This document shows positions 33,604 to 43,767 of a DNA stretch of 64,000 bases, piece by piece. Position 1 is the first letter of the stretch; the number at the start of each line of letters is the position of its first letter. Under the pieces are notes generated by a model. The model searched no databases. It was not told the DNA's origin and saw only the letters and a program-made list of their open reading frames with translations. Position numbers and translations under genes: made by a program. The stretch covers positions 186,001 through 250,000 of the forward strand of contig NZ_BDCK01000018.1 of the NCBI RefSeq assembly GCF_001613465.1, read 5' to 3'. Source of the stretch: Nocardia niwae NBRC 108934 = DSM 45340 (GTDB lineage Bacteria > Actinomycetota > Actinomycetes > Mycobacteriales > Mycobacteriaceae).

Positions 33604-36600
33604 GTGGCATCTGAGGCACGCAGGGAGCGGCTCATGCGCCGCGTCACCCGGCTGTACGCCGAGTACGACGACATCCGCAACGCCACACCGCGTGCGGAGG
33701 TCACCGAGAAGGTTCGCGAACCCGGCGCGGGGCTCGCGCGGATCGTCGAGACGGTCATGACCGGCTACGCCGACCGGCCCGCCCTCGGTCAGCGCGCGAC
33801 GGAACTGCGGACCGGCGAGACCGGCCGCACGACGCTGTCGCTGCTGCCCGAGTTCGACACCATCACCTACGGCGAGCTGTGGGAGCGCGTGCGCGCGGTG
33901 GCCGCCGCATGGCACGGTGACGCGCTCGATCCGCTCGAGGCCGGTGACTTCGTGGCCATCCTCGGCTTCACCAGCAGCGACTACACCACGCTCGATCTGG
34001 CGTGCATCCACCTGGGCCTGGTCGCGGTTCCGCTGCAATCCAGCGCGCCCGTCGCTCAGCTGACCGCGATCGTGGGGGAGACCGCCCCCCGCGTGCTCGC
34101 CGCGACACCGGCATTGCTCGACGCCGCCGTGACCTGTGCCCTGGCGGAGTCCGGAACGCGGCGGCTGGTCGTCTTCGACTACCACCCTGGAGACGACGAC
34201 CAGCGCGCGGCGTTCGACGCGGCCCGCGCACGGCTGGCCGATGCCGGTAGCTCGGTGCTCCTCGAGACCTTCGGCGAGGTGCTCGCCCGCGGCAGATCGC
34301 TGCCGCAGGCGCCGCTGTTCACCGCCGAACCGGGCGAGGACCCGCTGGCGCTGCTGATCTACACCTCGGGAAGCACCGGAACGCCCAAGGGGGCGATGTA
34401 CAGCCAGCGGCTGGTCGCCCGCGGGTGGGTGAATCGTCCCGACGTCGCCGCGATCAACCTCAACTACATGCCGATGAGCCACGTCGCCGGTCGCGGATCG
34501 CTGACCGGCGTGCTGGCGCGCGGCGGCACCGCGTACTTCGCGGCCGAGAGCGATATGTCGACCCTCTTCGACGACATCGCGCTCGCGCGGCCGACCGAGG
34601 TGTTCTTCGTTCCGCGCGTGTGCGACATGATCTTCCAGCGTTTCCGGAGCGAGGTGGATCGGCGCGACGCGCCGGGCGTCGACCGGGCCGCGCTGGACGC
34701 GGAGGTGAAGACCGAACTGCGCGAAGACTTCCTGGGTGGGCGCATCGTCGTGGCGATCTGCGGAAGCGCTCCGGTGTCGGCGGAGATGAAATCGTTCATC
34801 GAGTCGGTGCTCGATCTGGAACTGCACGACGGCTACGGGTCCACCGAGGCGGGCGGCGTCGTCGTCATCGATGGACTGGTGCAGCGTCCCCCGGTGCTCG
34901 AGTACAAGCTCGCCGACGTCCCCGAGCTGGGTTACTTCCGCACCGACAAACCTCATCCGCGCGGCGAGCTGCTGCTGAAGAGCACCACCCTGATCTCGGG
35001 CTACTACAAGCGGCCCGACATCACGGCCGAGATCTTCGACGCCGAAGGCTTCTACAAGACGGGCGATATCGTCGCCGAGCTCGCCCCCGATCACCTGGTC
35101 TACGTCGATCGCCGCAACAACGTGCTGAAACTGTCCCAGGGCGAATTCGTCGCCATTTCGCATCTGGAGGCGGTCTACGCGACAAGCCCGCTGATCCGGC
35201 AGATCTTCGTGTACGGCAGCAGCGAGCGCGCCTACCTCCTCGCCGTGATCGTGCCCACCGAGGACGTGCTCGGCTGGGGTGACACCGAGAAGATGAAGAC
35301 CGCGTTGAGCGAATCGCTGCGCCGGCTCGCCAAGGACGCCGAACTGCAGCCCTACGAGATCCCCCGGGACTTCCTGATCGAACCCGAGCCGTTCAGCACC
35401 GTCGACGGATTGCTCTCGGGCATCGGTAAGTTGTTGCGGCCCAAGCTGAAAGAGCGTTACGAGCCGCGATTGCAGGAACTGTACGCCGAGCTGGCGGCCG
35501 GGCAGGCGAACGAACTGCTCGACCTGCGCCGTACCGCGCTGGAACTGCCCGTGCTGGAGACGGTGAGCCGCGCGGCGAAGGCCGTCCTCGGCTGCGCGGA
35601 CGCCGACCTGCGCCCGGACGCGCACTTCACCGATCTCGGCGGCGACTCGCTCTCGGCGCTGTCGCTGTCGAACCTGCTGCAGGAGATCTTCGCGGTCGAG
35701 GTGCCGGTGTCGGTGGTGATCAGCCCCGCCAACGGCCTGCGTGAGGTGGCGGACTACGTCGCGGCCGAGCGCGCTTCGGGCGGGCGGGGCGTCACCTACA
35801 CCGCGGTGCACGGGGACGGTGCGCAGGTCCGCGCCGCCGATTTGACGCTCCACAAATTCCTCGACGCCCGCACGATCGCCGAGGCGCCTACCCTGCCGCG
35901 CCCGTCCGCGACCGCGCGCACCGTGCTGCTCACCGGTGCGAACGGCTACCTCGGGCGCTTCCTGTGCCTGGAGTGGTTGCGGCGGATGCACGACGGCGGA
36001 GGCACGTTGGTCTGCCTGGTCCGCGGTTCGGACGCGGCCGCGGCGCGCAAGCGCCTCGACAGCGCATTCGACTCCGGAGATCCCGCGCTGATCAGCGATT
36101 TCCAGACTTTGGCCGCCGAGCATCTCGAGGTGATCCCCGGTGACATCGGGGAGCCGAACCTCGGCCTGGACGATCGGATGTGGCAGCGGCTGGCCGAACG
36201 CGTCGATGTGATCGTGCATCCCGCCGCGCTGGTCAACCATGTGCTGCCCTACCGGCACCTGTTCGGGCCCAACGTGGTCGGCACCGCGGAGCTGATCCGG
36301 CTCGCCCTCACCACGCGGCTCAAGCCGTTCACGTATCTGTCCACGGTCGCCGTGGCCGCGCAGATCGATCCGGCCGTCTTCGCCGAGGACGGCGACATCC
36401 GCCGGATCAGCCCGGTGCGGGCGGTGGACGACAGTTACGCCAATGGCTACGGCAACAGCAAGTGGGCGGGCGAAGTGCTACTGCGCGAGGCCAACGACCT
36501 GTGCGGGCTGCCGGTCGCGGTGTTCCGGTCGGACATGATCCTCGCCGACCGGCGCTACGCGGGTCAGCTCAACGTGCCGGACATCTTCACCCGGCTGCTG

Positions 36601-37107
36601 CTGAGCCTGATCGTCACGGGTATCGCACCGTTCTCCTTCTACCGCACCGACGCGGGCGGCAACCGCTCGCGCGCCCACTACGACGGTCTGCCCGTCGACT
36701 TCACCGCGGAGGCGATCACCGCACTGGGCGCCTCGGCAACCGCCGGTTTCGAGAGTTTCGATGTGCTCAACCCGCACGACGACGGCCGCTCGCTCGACGA
36801 GTTCGTCGACTGGCTGATCGAGGCGGGCCATCGCATCGAGCGTATCCCCGACTACGACGAATGGGTCACCCGATTCGAGACCGCCCTGCGGGCGCTTCCC
36901 GAACGGCAACGCCACGCGTCGGTGCTGCCCTTGCTGCACGCCTATCGGCGACCGGCCCCGGCCGTTCGCGGCTCGGCCCTGCCCGCGGAGAAATTCCGCT
37001 CCGCCGTGCGAGCCGCGAAAATCGGCGCCGATCACGATATTCCGCAGATCTCCCGGGAACTCATCGAGAAATACGCCACGGATCTGACGGTGCGCGGCCT
37101 GGTGTAG
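33604..37107 (+). CDS. car: Carboxylic acid reductase
   Basis: An 1167-residue three-part enzyme that reduces carboxylic acids to aldehydes with ATP and NADPH. The adenylation domain has its P-loop [11 protein letters not shown] at about 252-262. The carrier-protein site is Ser682 in D-L-G-G-D-S-L-S. The thioester reductase has [10 protein letters not shown] near 780 and Tyr949/Lys953 (Y-G-N-S-K). It matches the Nocardia iowensis enzyme over its whole length from memory, at near-standard size. GTG start has GGAGG at 5 bases. It needs a phosphopantetheinyl transferase, which is not in the window. The sulfatase is convergent with a 3-base gap. Confidence 0.96.
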   Translation: MASEARRERLMRRVTRLYAEYDDIRNATPRAEVTEKVREPGAGLARIVETVMTGYADRPALGQRATELRTGETGRTTLSLLPEFDTITYGELWERVRAVAAAWHGDALDPLEAGDFVAILGFTSSDYTTLDLACIHLGLVAVPLQSSAPVAQLTAIVGETAPRVLAATPALLDAAVTCALAESGTRRLVVFDYHPGDDDQRAAFDAARARLADAGSSVLLETFGEVLARGRSLPQAPLFTAEPGEDPLALLIYTSGSTGTPKGAMYSQRLVARGWVNRPDVAAINLNYMPMSHVAGRGSLTGVLARGGTAYFAAESDMSTLFDDIALARPTEVFFVPRVCDMIFQRFRSEVDRRDAPGVDRAALDAEVKTELREDFLGGRIVVAICGSAPVSAEMKSFIESVLDLELHDGYGSTEAGGVVVIDGLVQRPPVLEYKLADVPELGYFRTDKPHPRGELLLKSTTLISGYYKRPDITAEIFDAEGFYKTGDIVAELAPDHLVYVDRRNNVLKLSQGEFVAISHLEAVYATSPLIRQIFVYGSSERAYLLAVIVPTEDVLGWGDTEKMKTALSESLRRLAKDAELQPYEIPRDFLIEPEPFSTVDGLLSGIGKLLRPKLKERYEPRLQELYAELAAGQANELLDLRRTALELPVLETVSRAAKAVLGCADADLRPDAHFTDLGGDSLSALSLSNLLQEIFAVEVPVSVVISPANGLREVADYVAAERASGGRGVTYTAVHGDGAQVRAADLTLHKFLDARTIAEAPTLPRPSATARTVLLTGANGYLGRFLCLEWLRRMHDGGGTLVCLVRGSDAAAARKRLDSAFDSGDPALISDFQTLAAEHLEVIPGDIGEPNLGLDDRMWQRLAERVDVIVHPAALVNHVLPYRHLFGPNVVGTAELIRLALTTRLKPFTYLSTVAVAAQIDPAVFAEDGDIRRISPVRAVDDSYANGYGNSKWAGEVLLREANDLCGLPVAVFRSDMILADRRYAGQLNVPDIFTRLLLSLIVTGIAPFSFYRTDAGGNRSRAHYDGLPVDFTAEAITALGASATAGFESFDVLNPHDDGRSLDEFVDWLIEAGHRIERIPDYDEWVTRFETALRALPERQRHASVLPLLHAYRRPAPAVRGSALPAEKFRSAVRAAKIGADHDIPQISRELIEKYATDLTVRGLV

Positions 37108-37110
37108 CAG

Positions 37111-38775
37111 CTAGGACGGCCGTGGCACGGCATCCAGCAGGGCATTGCCGATCCGTTCGGCTTGGACCAGGATGTTCGTCTGCGCGGAGATGTAGTCGCC
37201 GATCCCTTGCTCCTGGGCTGCCTGCAGATACGGCGGCAGCGGCTGCTGGATCTCGGTGCGGATGACATTGTCCAGCAGCGCCGCCATCTCGCCCCCCAGC
37301 GGATTCCCGGTCGCGGCCTGATTGTCGAGTTCGAGCCGGCCACCGTCGGTGCTGTAGTCGTAGAGCTCGAATTCCTGCTGGCGCGCCGAATCGATCTGGA
37401 TTCGGCCGTGCACCCAATGGGAGTACGAGGCGAACTTCGCGTCGGCGGTGCGCACCATGGCGACATGACCGGGCGCGTCCTGGTTGAACAGGATCGCGGC
37501 TTCTTCGATCGAAGCCTCGTCGGTCGTGTGGGCGACCCACGGCCTGCCCGCGGCTGCCGGATTGCGGCACAGCGCGGCGATGTCCAGCCGTCCGCTCAGA
37601 TGTTCGTACCGTCCGTCGCTGCGCCATCCGTCGCCGCCGGTGCCGATGGTGAGCAGCAGGGGAGTGAAGTCGACGCTGGAGGTGAGCTGGTCTCTGGTGC
37701 TGGTCCCGTCCACCGGGCTCAGGTAACCGCGCGGGTCGTGGACGTAGAGCGGGACGCGCAGCGCCTCGTCGTAGGCGGCGCCGCCTTTACCGTGCAGGCC
37801 GTGCGAACCGGCGTAGTCGCCGTGGTCGGAGGTGAAGACGACGACGGTGTTGGCGGCGACCTCGGGACGGGATTGCAAGGTGTCGAGCACCCGGCCGATC
37901 TGGATGTCGACCTGTTGCTGCGCCCACAGATACAGGTTGCGCATCTCGATCCAAGCCTGCATGGCCTCCGGTGTGCCGTAGGGCGCCGCGCCGAACGCGA
38001 CCGCCGACACCTCCACCAGCGCCATCTGCAGCCGGGGCTTGCGTGAGAGTTGTTCGAGGGACTCGAAATTGGGCGGCAGCTCGTTCATCCACCGCGGGAT
38101 GTCGGCGTTGAACTGGTCGCGGCGGGTCCAGCGCGGCCACCACTGGATGTCGTGCGGGTTGACCAGCGACACCGTCGTACACCATGGCGCGTTGCCCGAA
38201 TCGTTGTGGAACCAATCGGCGAACTGGTCGACGATCTTCGGATCCGCTTGCAGCCCTTGCCCCGGCGCACCGTTCGGGGAGGGGTAGGTGCCACCGTGGA
38301 AACCGTAGGCTTCCAGAGCCCCGGGTGTGCGATCGGAATAGCTACCGAGATGCCACTTGCCCCAGTACGTGGTGCCGTAGCCGTGGTCGCGCAGCATGGA
38401 ACCCCACGTGGGAAACAGCGGAGACAACGTCGACTCCGACACGACCATGACCCCGGTCTGCTGCGCGTAGAGACCGGTCAGCAGGCAGCCGCGGGCGGGC
38501 GTGCAATCGTTGGCCGCGGTGTAGTGGTTCTCGAACGACACACTGCCCCGGCGAATCCGGGCGATGTTCGGCAGAACGCCGTCCAGCGTCTGCTGATCGG
38601 GGAACCAGACCGGTGTCCGCATCTCATCCACGATGATCACCAGGATGTTCGGCTTGTCCGGATCGGTGTCCGCTCGCGCCCTGCCCGGAGCGGCTCCGGT
38701 GGACACGGCGGCCGCGGCCGTCGCCGAGGTGGCCGCACTGGTCAGAAATCCCCTGCGAGTGAACGAGCTCGGCAA
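37111..38775 (-). CDS. Tat-exported sulfatase
   Basis: A 554-residue type I sulfatase. The Tat signal S-F-T-R-R-G-F-L lies at the N-terminus, followed by an Ala-rich hydrophobic stretch. Formylglycine site Cys91 is in C-T-P-A-R-G, metal ligands near Asp50, and a late F-T-S-D-H-G-D block supplies more. It hydrolyses a sulfate ester outside the membrane; substrate unknown. Proposed start is TTG 38775, which has GGAGG just upstream and gives a normal Tat signal; ATG 38871 is the annotation alternative. No formylglycine-generating enzyme is nearby. Confidence 0.85.
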   Translation of the reverse strand: MPSSFTRRGFLTSAATSATAAAAVSTGAAPGRARADTDPDKPNILVIIVDEMRTPVWFPDQQTLDGVLPNIARIRRGSVSFENHYTAANDCTPARGCLLTGLYAQQTGVMVVSESTLSPLFPTWGSMLRDHGYGTTYWGKWHLGSYSDRTPGALEAYGFHGGTYPSPNGAPGQGLQADPKIVDQFADWFHNDSGNAPWCTTVSLVNPHDIQWWPRWTRRDQFNADIPRWMNELPPNFESLEQLSRKPRLQMALVEVSAVAFGAAPYGTPEAMQAWIEMRNLYLWAQQQVDIQIGRVLDTLQSRPEVAANTVVVFTSDHGDYAGSHGLHGKGGAAYDEALRVPLYVHDPRGYLSPVDGTSTRDQLTSSVDFTPLLLTIGTGGDGWRSDGRYEHLSGRLDIAALCRNPAAAGRPWVAHTTDEASIEEAAILFNQDAPGHVAMVRTADAKFASYSHWVHGRIQIDSARQQEFELYDYSTDGGRLELDNQAATGNPLGGEMAALLDNVIRTEIQQPLPPYLQAAQEQGIGDYISAQTNILVQAERIGNALLDAVPRPS

Positions 38776-38985
38776 TGTTCCTCCACGAATGAGTGATGTT
38801 CGTCGGGCGAATGGAACGCGGAGAATCTCGGTGCTGTCACCGTAGCGCCGCCGGGAGCGCGGTAGCCGCACTGCGGTGCGGACACGCCGCCACGTCGTCG
38901 CCGTGCAGAGCCGACCGGCCGTGCTCGCCTGGGCATGCTCGTCGCGGTGGTGTCCCCGCGGGGACAGGGGATGGCCGGAGTCGGT

Positions 38986-39672
38986 TTACGGCAGGCCGAC
39001 CAGGTCGGCCATGACGTTCATATGGTGGCCGAAGTAGTCGGCGCGGGCATCGACGAGGCCGTGCAGGCGGCCGAAGACCTCGAAGTTGATCAGGCCGAAC
39101 AGTTGAGTCCAGCCGACGAAGACGCGGTCGAGCACGTCTTCGGGCAGGTCGGAGGACTGCTGCTCGATGAGCCGGCGCAGATCGGCCTGGACGGGCGCCG
39201 GGAGCGGGGCCGAAAGCGGCAGCGGTTCCAGGTCTTTCACGCCTGCCTGTGCGATCGCGGCGAGGCGGAGGACCACGGCCGCTGCGGGGGCGACGGTGTC
39301 CTCCGGCGCGGCGTAGCCGGGCACCGGACTGCCGTAGAGCAAACCGTATTCGGCCGGATGCGACAGCGCCCAGTCCCGTACCGACGAGCACACCGCCATC
39401 CACCGGCCGCGCAGATCGGTGGCGGGTGGCTGCGCGTCGGCGGCTTCGGCGTCGGCGGCGAGCGCCTGATACGCCTCCAGGATCAAGGCGGTCAGCAGGT
39501 CGTCCCGGCTCGGGAAGTACCGGTAGAGCGCGGACGCGGCGATGCCCATATCGCGGGCGACCCCGCGCAGGGACAGGTTCGCGCCGTCCACCGTCAGCCG
39601 TTCGCGGGCGGCGGCCTTGATCTCCTCGATCATCTCGGCGCGGACACGGGCGCGCAATGACTGGGCGGACAT
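38986..39672 (-). CDS. TetR-family regulator with WHG-type C-terminal domain
   Basis: A 228-residue TetR protein. Helix-turn-helix is near residues 30-60 (L-S-L-R-G-V-A-R-D-M-G-I-A-A-S-A-L-Y-R-Y-F), and the ligand-domain pattern W-A-L-S-H-P-A-E-Y-G-L-L-Y fits the WHG domain. ATG 39672 is chosen; the frame to 39750 would run through operators. Three palindromes lie between it and the divergent epimerase-like gene, so it probably represses both. Confidence 0.85.
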   Translation of the reverse strand: MSAQSLRARVRAEMIEEIKAAARERLTVDGANLSLRGVARDMGIAASALYRYFPSRDDLLTALILEAYQALAADAEAADAQPPATDLRGRWMAVCSSVRDWALSHPAEYGLLYGSPVPGYAAPEDTVAPAAAVVLRLAAIAQAGVKDLEPLPLSAPLPAPVQADLRRLIEQQSSDLPEDVLDRVFVGWTQLFGLINFEVFGRLHGLVDARADYFGHHMNVMADLVGLP

Positions 39673-39706
39673 TCCACTGAGTGTAGGAAACCAGGAGCGA
39701 ATGCAA

Positions 39707-39755
39707 GAACGTAAGTTCGATATGTGAACACTGTTCTTGACTAGGAACACTGTTC
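39707..39755. promoter_or_regulatory. Three regularly spaced GAAC/GTTC palindromes
   Basis: GAACGTAAGTTC (39707-39718), GAACACTGTTC (39726-39736) and GAACACTGTTC (39745-39755) start exactly 19 bases apart. Two are identical perfect palindromes; the first has the same arms with a longer spacer. Placed between divergent TetR and epimerase-like genes, they are probably tandem operators. Confidence 0.65.
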
Positions 39756-39824
39756 TGACCTATGGTTCGATAGCCAATGAGAGAGCGGTGTTCTCTAGGG
39801 AGCATCCGAGAGAATGGACTCGCC

Positions 39825-40766
39825 ATGGTTCGACACGTCGTCATCGGAGCCGGTCCGGTAGGCGCGACCACCGCCCGGTTGCTCGCAGCCCGTGGCGCCG
39901 AGGTGCGCGTCATCACCCGGCGCGGCTCCGGCCCGGATCACCCGCTGATCGAGCGTGTCTCCGCCGACGCCACCGATTCCGAAACCTTGATCCGGCAGTG
40001 CGCCGGCGCGGAGGTGGTCTTCCAGTGTGCTCAGCCGCCGTATCACCGCTGGGCGACGGACTTCCCGCCGCTGGCCGCCGCCGCTCTGCTGGCCGCCGAG
40101 GCGACCGGCGCCGCGCTGCTCAGCGTCGGAAACCTGTACGGCTACGGGCTGGTCGACGGCCCGATCGGTGAGCAGCATCCGCTGCGTCCCAACAGCGTGA
40201 AAGGGCGGGTGCGTGCGCGACTGTGGAACGAGGCGCTGGCCGCGCACGAGGCGGGCCGCGTCCGCACCGCCGAAGTACGCGGATCGGATTACCTCGGCGC
40301 TGGCGCGAAATCGGCGTTCACCATTGCGGCGCTGCCCGCCGTGCTCACGGGCCGCCGCGTGCTGTTCCCCGCCGATCCGGACGCCCCGCACAGCTGGACC
40401 GACGTCACCGACACCGCCCGCACCCTCGTTGCGGTCGCCGCCGACGAAAACGCTTGGGGCCGAGCATGGCACACGCCGACCGCGCCGCCGGTGTCCGTTC
40501 GCGACCTGGCCGCCCTCGCGGCGACGGTCGCGGACGCGCCGCCCGCGCGGGTGAGCCGGATGCCCGCCGCGGTGCTGTGGGCCGCGGGCCTCGTCGATCC
40601 CGGCGCCCGCGAGATGCGCGAAATGCGGTATCAGTTCGATCGTCCGTTCGTCCTCGACTCCGCCGCCGCGACCGCGGCTTTCGGCCTCGAGCCGACACCC
40701 ACCGCGGAGTCCCTGCGCGCCACGATCGCCGCGCTGCGTTCGGAAGCAGGTGCGTCCATCGGCTGA
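39825..40766 (+). CDS. NAD-dependent epimerase/dehydratase-like protein
   Basis: A 313-residue atypical or extended SDR. Cofactor motif G-A-G-P-V-G-A lies at residues 8-14, and Y-G-Y-G follows in the active-site region. The Y-x-x-x-K pair is not clear, since R-A-R-L-W-N replaces the usual motif, so chemistry is uncertain. ATG 39825 starts at the Rossmann strand; 48 upstream bases are in frame but not conserved-looking. Divergent from, and probably controlled by, the TetR at 38986. Confidence 0.78.
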   Translation: MVRHVVIGAGPVGATTARLLAARGAEVRVITRRGSGPDHPLIERVSADATDSETLIRQCAGAEVVFQCAQPPYHRWATDFPPLAAAALLAAEATGAALLSVGNLYGYGLVDGPIGEQHPLRPNSVKGRVRARLWNEALAAHEAGRVRTAEVRGSDYLGAGAKSAFTIAALPAVLTGRRVLFPADPDAPHSWTDVTDTARTLVAVAADENAWGRAWHTPTAPPVSVRDLAALAATVADAPPARVSRMPAAVLWAAGLVDPGAREMREMRYQFDRPFVLDSAAATAAFGLEPTPTAESLRATIAALRSEAGASIG

Positions 40767-40924
40767 CTCCGGGAGGACCGGTCGGCAGTGCGCACGTGGC
40801 GGCTGAGGTCTCGTGAATGCATCGGCCGTCCCTCCCGTCTGGAAGGGGGTGTGGCCGGGTGGACTCGGTACCGCGCAGGAAGAGAACGAACGCCGGTCAC
40901 TGCTCCATGTGCTGTACTGGCGGG

Positions 40925-41935
40925 GTGATCGAATCCGGTGAGGTGGCCGAGGCGGTCGACGCTGTGGTCGAACAGTCATTACTCGGAGGCCCACGGCGGT
41001 ATACCCGCGCCCAGGTGGCCGAGCTTTCCGGAGTGTCCGTCGAACGCGCGAGCAAGCTGTGGGTGGCCCTGGGCTTCGCGGCTACGGCGAGCGACGACGA
41101 GGTGGCGTTCACCGACGCCGACATCGCCGCGGTGCGCAATTTCACCACGATGGACCCGGTCGCGGGGGCGAGCGAGCAGAGCCAGATCGCGGCCGCCCGC
41201 ACTGTCGGTCAGGCGATGGCGCGGCTGGCCGAGTGGCAGGCGGATCTGATCGCCCGTGAGATCGGCAGCCGCGTCGCCGCCGAGGGCGGGCAGTCGATGT
41301 CCGAACCGAATCGAGATGCCACCGCCCGGTCCGTCGCGGTCCTCACCGACTTGCAAGAGTATGCCTGGCGGCGACATCTGGCGGCGGCGCTGAGCCGCTC
41401 ACTCGAATCCGATGGCGCGACACGGCATTTGCTCGTCGGCTTCGCCGACATGGTCGGCTACACCCGCCTCTCCCGTCACCTCGACCTCGACGAGCTGACC
41501 GATCTGCTGGAGGCATTCGAGACCACCACCACCGAGGTGATCACCGCTCACGGGGGCTGGGTGATCAAGAACGTCGGCGACGAGGTGATGTTCGCCGCCG
41601 AGAACGCGCGCGACGGCGCACGAATCGCCACGGCCATGAACGCGGCGATCGCCCGGGCGGCGCAGACGATCCCGGAGATGCCCCAGATCCGGGTGGGTCT
41701 GGCATACGGGCCGGTCCTGACCCGCTTCGGCGACCTCTACGGCACGGTGGTCAACGTCGCCGCCCGGCTGACGGGCGTGGCCCGGCCGGGAACCGTCCTC
41801 CTCGACGACGGCGCCGCCGCGGCCCTGGATGACGACGACGATTTCCTCCTCCGTCATCTGCGCAGTGTGCGGGTCAAGGGGTTCCCACGGTTGCGGTCTC
41901 ACGTGTTGCGCGAGCGGAAGCGCAGGCAAGGCTGA
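40925..41935 (+). CDS. Class III adenylate cyclase with N-terminal regulatory domain
   Basis: About 336 residues. The C-terminal cyclase homology domain has metal Asp in V-G-F-A-D-M-V-G-Y-T, substrate-site Lys and second metal Asp in I-K-N-V-G-D-E-V-M-F, and transition-state Asn/Arg in V-N-V-A-A-R-L. The N-terminal 170 helical residues, with Y-T-R-A-Q-V-A-E-L-S-G-V, resemble the pH-sensing regulatory domain of mycobacterial Rv1264. It makes cAMP from ATP. GTG 40925 or ATG 40907 are both possible; neither has a good ribosome site. Confidence 0.85.
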   Translation: MIESGEVAEAVDAVVEQSLLGGPRRYTRAQVAELSGVSVERASKLWVALGFAATASDDEVAFTDADIAAVRNFTTMDPVAGASEQSQIAAARTVGQAMARLAEWQADLIAREIGSRVAAEGGQSMSEPNRDATARSVAVLTDLQEYAWRRHLAAALSRSLESDGATRHLLVGFADMVGYTRLSRHLDLDELTDLLEAFETTTTEVITAHGGWVIKNVGDEVMFAAENARDGARIATAMNAAIARAAQTIPEMPQIRVGLAYGPVLTRFGDLYGTVVNVAARLTGVARPGTVLLDDGAAAALDDDDDFLLRHLRSVRVKGFPRLRSHVLRERKRRQG

Positions 41936-42417
41936 CCGGTTCCGGTCGGTGTCCACGGCGCAGAGAACAAAGAGCGCGGGGTCGAAGATCACCGACCTGG
42001 GCACCGAGCATTCGGTGCCGACCACAAAGAAATGAACGCCGACGGCCGTCCGGGGTTTCTCGCCGGATGGACCAGGTGATATCTCGCGCGGCGCCTGTGA
42101 GTACTGCCCCATCGGTTGCCCGGGTGAGGCGGTGCGGAGGGCTATCCGATGGTCGCGCCGGCCCGAGTCGTGGAAGCGACTGCCGGCGCGCCGGCTCCTG
42201 GTGCAGAGGGAATCCGCGCGCGGAGCGCGAATACTATTTCCTTTGCAGATAAACGTATCGTTAGGTCCATCCGCCGTGGCTACTCCGACACGGCGAATGA
42301 ACAAGTTATCCCGGCAAATTCGCTGCAATAGCGAGCAATCGCTACGGAGCAGCGGCGCAGAAGAAATCCGTTCCCGAGGGTGGGGGGCGGACGAAGCGCT
42401 GATCTCCCGAGGCTGGA
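41936..42417. other. 482-base intergenic region
   Basis: Between the cyclase (plus) and the small secreted protein (minus). Open frames here have composition unlike protein. The only notable element is AACGTATCGTT (42252-42262), arms AACG/CGTT in a locally AT-rich patch, without a gene in a sensible position. Nothing else seen. Confidence 0.5.
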
Positions 42418-42720
42418 TCAGGCGGCGGGCTGGGGCTGGTTCAGGTCCCGGACGCCGGTGATCGCATCGATGATGTTGACGATGGCGGAGGTGCCTCCGT
42501 CGAGGGCCGAGCTGCCGGAGTCGAGCATGGCGGAGCCGGAGGACGAGCCGGCCGAACCTGTCGAGGAGCCGCCGTCGGCCGAACCCGAGGCCGAACCCGA
42601 GGCCAGGCCCGCGGAGCCGGTGGCGGGGGAGTGGGCGGCGGAGGCCACCGCGACCGGGCCGAAGAACAGGGCGGCGGCGGAGATGGTGCCTGCGGCGGCA
42701 AGGGCCTTGCGAGAGAACAT
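42418..42720 (-). CDS. Small secreted Gly/Ser-rich protein
   Basis: A 100-residue protein. The signal peptide is clear: M-F-S-R-K, an Ala-rich hydrophobic core, and an A-S-A cleavage site near residue 28. The mature part is low complexity (repeated G-S-A, S-G-S, G-S-S) with a short amphipathic tail I-V-N-I-I-D-A-I. It has AGGA upstream of the ATG. No known family; probably exported to the cell envelope. Low complexity makes homology unreliable. Confidence 0.65.
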   Translation of the reverse strand: MFSRKALAAAGTISAAALFFGPVAVASAAHSPATGSAGLASGSASGSADGGSSTGSAGSSSGSAMLDSGSSALDGGTSAIVNIIDAITGVRDLNQPQPAA

Positions 42721-43002
42721 ATGCGGGGATTCCTTTCACGGATGGATAACGACGCCATCGTGGCGGCACCAGCAACGTTAGGAAAAAGAAATCAGCAAAT
42801 CCACTTCTCTTCTTGTGTGAATTATCACCGTTAATAATGAGCTAACAAAATATTGTCGGCAAGTAACGCAATTTGATCTTCACTCGGTCCGCGAATCCGT
42901 GCGATCGCCCTCGGATCGGGCCGGGCGGCCCGGTGGGAGACGCTTTCGCCCACTACACGGACGGGCGAAGACATCTGTGATCAGGGCTCGATGAACCGCC
43001 GG
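42721..43002. other. AT-rich intergenic patch
   Basis: A 282-base gap between two minus-strand genes. Bases 42775-42890 are far more AT-rich than the neighbourhood, with GTGAATTATCAC (arms GTGA/TCAC) and several A/T runs. It probably holds the promoter of the secreted protein. Confidence 0.45.
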
Positions 43003-43767
43003 TCAGTCGGCCGGCACGGCGTCCGGCGCAGTCGTGGGGGATCGCAGCGCTGCCACTTCGGCGCGTAACGCTTTGATCTCCGCGACCAGTTCGGTGATCT
43101 CCCGATCAGTACTCTCCACATTCGCCTCGACGCTCTCGAGCTGATCCATCACCCAGCTGGTGGTGGTGCCGATCGCGAAACTGATCAGGCCGATGCCCAA
43201 GGTCATCAGGATCAACGAGATCAAACGGCCTTCGGTCGTCACCGGGTACACATCGCCGTAGCCGACGGTGGTCACCGACACCATCGACCACCACAGCGCG
43301 TCACCGAAATTGTGGATCTTGCTGTCGGTCGCCCCGTACTCGGCGTCGAAGAACGCCAGGCTGCACAGCACAAGCAGGAGCAGTGAACTCGTCCCGACGA
43401 ACACCGCGAGCCGCGCTCGGGTCGTCGTATTCCGGTTCAAGGTGCCGATCACGAGCATGGCCGCCCGCACCAGCCGCAGGGGGCGAAGCGGCGGCAACAC
43501 CACGATCAACAGGTCGACCGGGTGGGTACGCAGGAACAGCAACCGGTTCCCCGACAGCCACAACCGCACCGCGAAATCCAGCGCGAACGCCGCCCAGATC
43601 ACCACGTCGATCCGAGTGAGCCAGGCGTCGAGACGAGGCGAGGCCCCGGTATCGAGGACCTGCCAGGCGTAGACGCCGAGGAACGTGACGGCCAGCACCA
43701 TCAAGGGGATGCCGGTAGTCCGCTCCCAGGACTGCCTGCGGGTGATCTCGGAATGTGTCCCGGCCAT
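43003..43767 (-). CDS. Voltage-gated-type potassium channel
   Basis: A 254-residue channel subunit. Hydrophobic segments S1-S6 span about residues 20-210, an S4-like stretch reads P-L-R-P-L-R-L-V-R-A, and the selectivity filter T-V-G-Y-G-D lies between the last two helices. A C-terminal coiled coil follows (L-E-S-V-E-A-N-V-E-S, then E-I-K-A-L-R-A-E-V), probably for tetramer assembly. ATG 43767 is chosen; an upstream in-frame extension to 43986 lacks domain features. Confidence 0.85.
   Translation of the reverse strand: MAGTHSEITRRQSWERTTGIPLMVLAVTFLGVYAWQVLDTGASPRLDAWLTRIDVVIWAAFALDFAVRLWLSGNRLLFLRTHPVDLLIVVLPPLRPLRLVRAAMLVIGTLNRNTTTRARLAVFVGTSSLLLLVLCSLAFFDAEYGATDSKIHNFGDALWWSMVSVTTVGYGDVYPVTTEGRLISLILMTLGIGLISFAIGTTTSWVMDQLESVEANVESTDREITELVAEIKALRAEVAALRSPTTAPDAVPAD

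Noticed and set aside
39726..39755. GAACACTGTTC palindromes as KstR sites
   Set aside because: Spacing between AAC and GTT differs (three central bases instead of two) and the location between a TetR and its divergent partner is better explained by that TetR.
42132..42461. Plus-strand 109-codon frame in the intergenic region
   Set aside because: Composition is Arg-rich and random-like, and no ribosome site or homology is evident.
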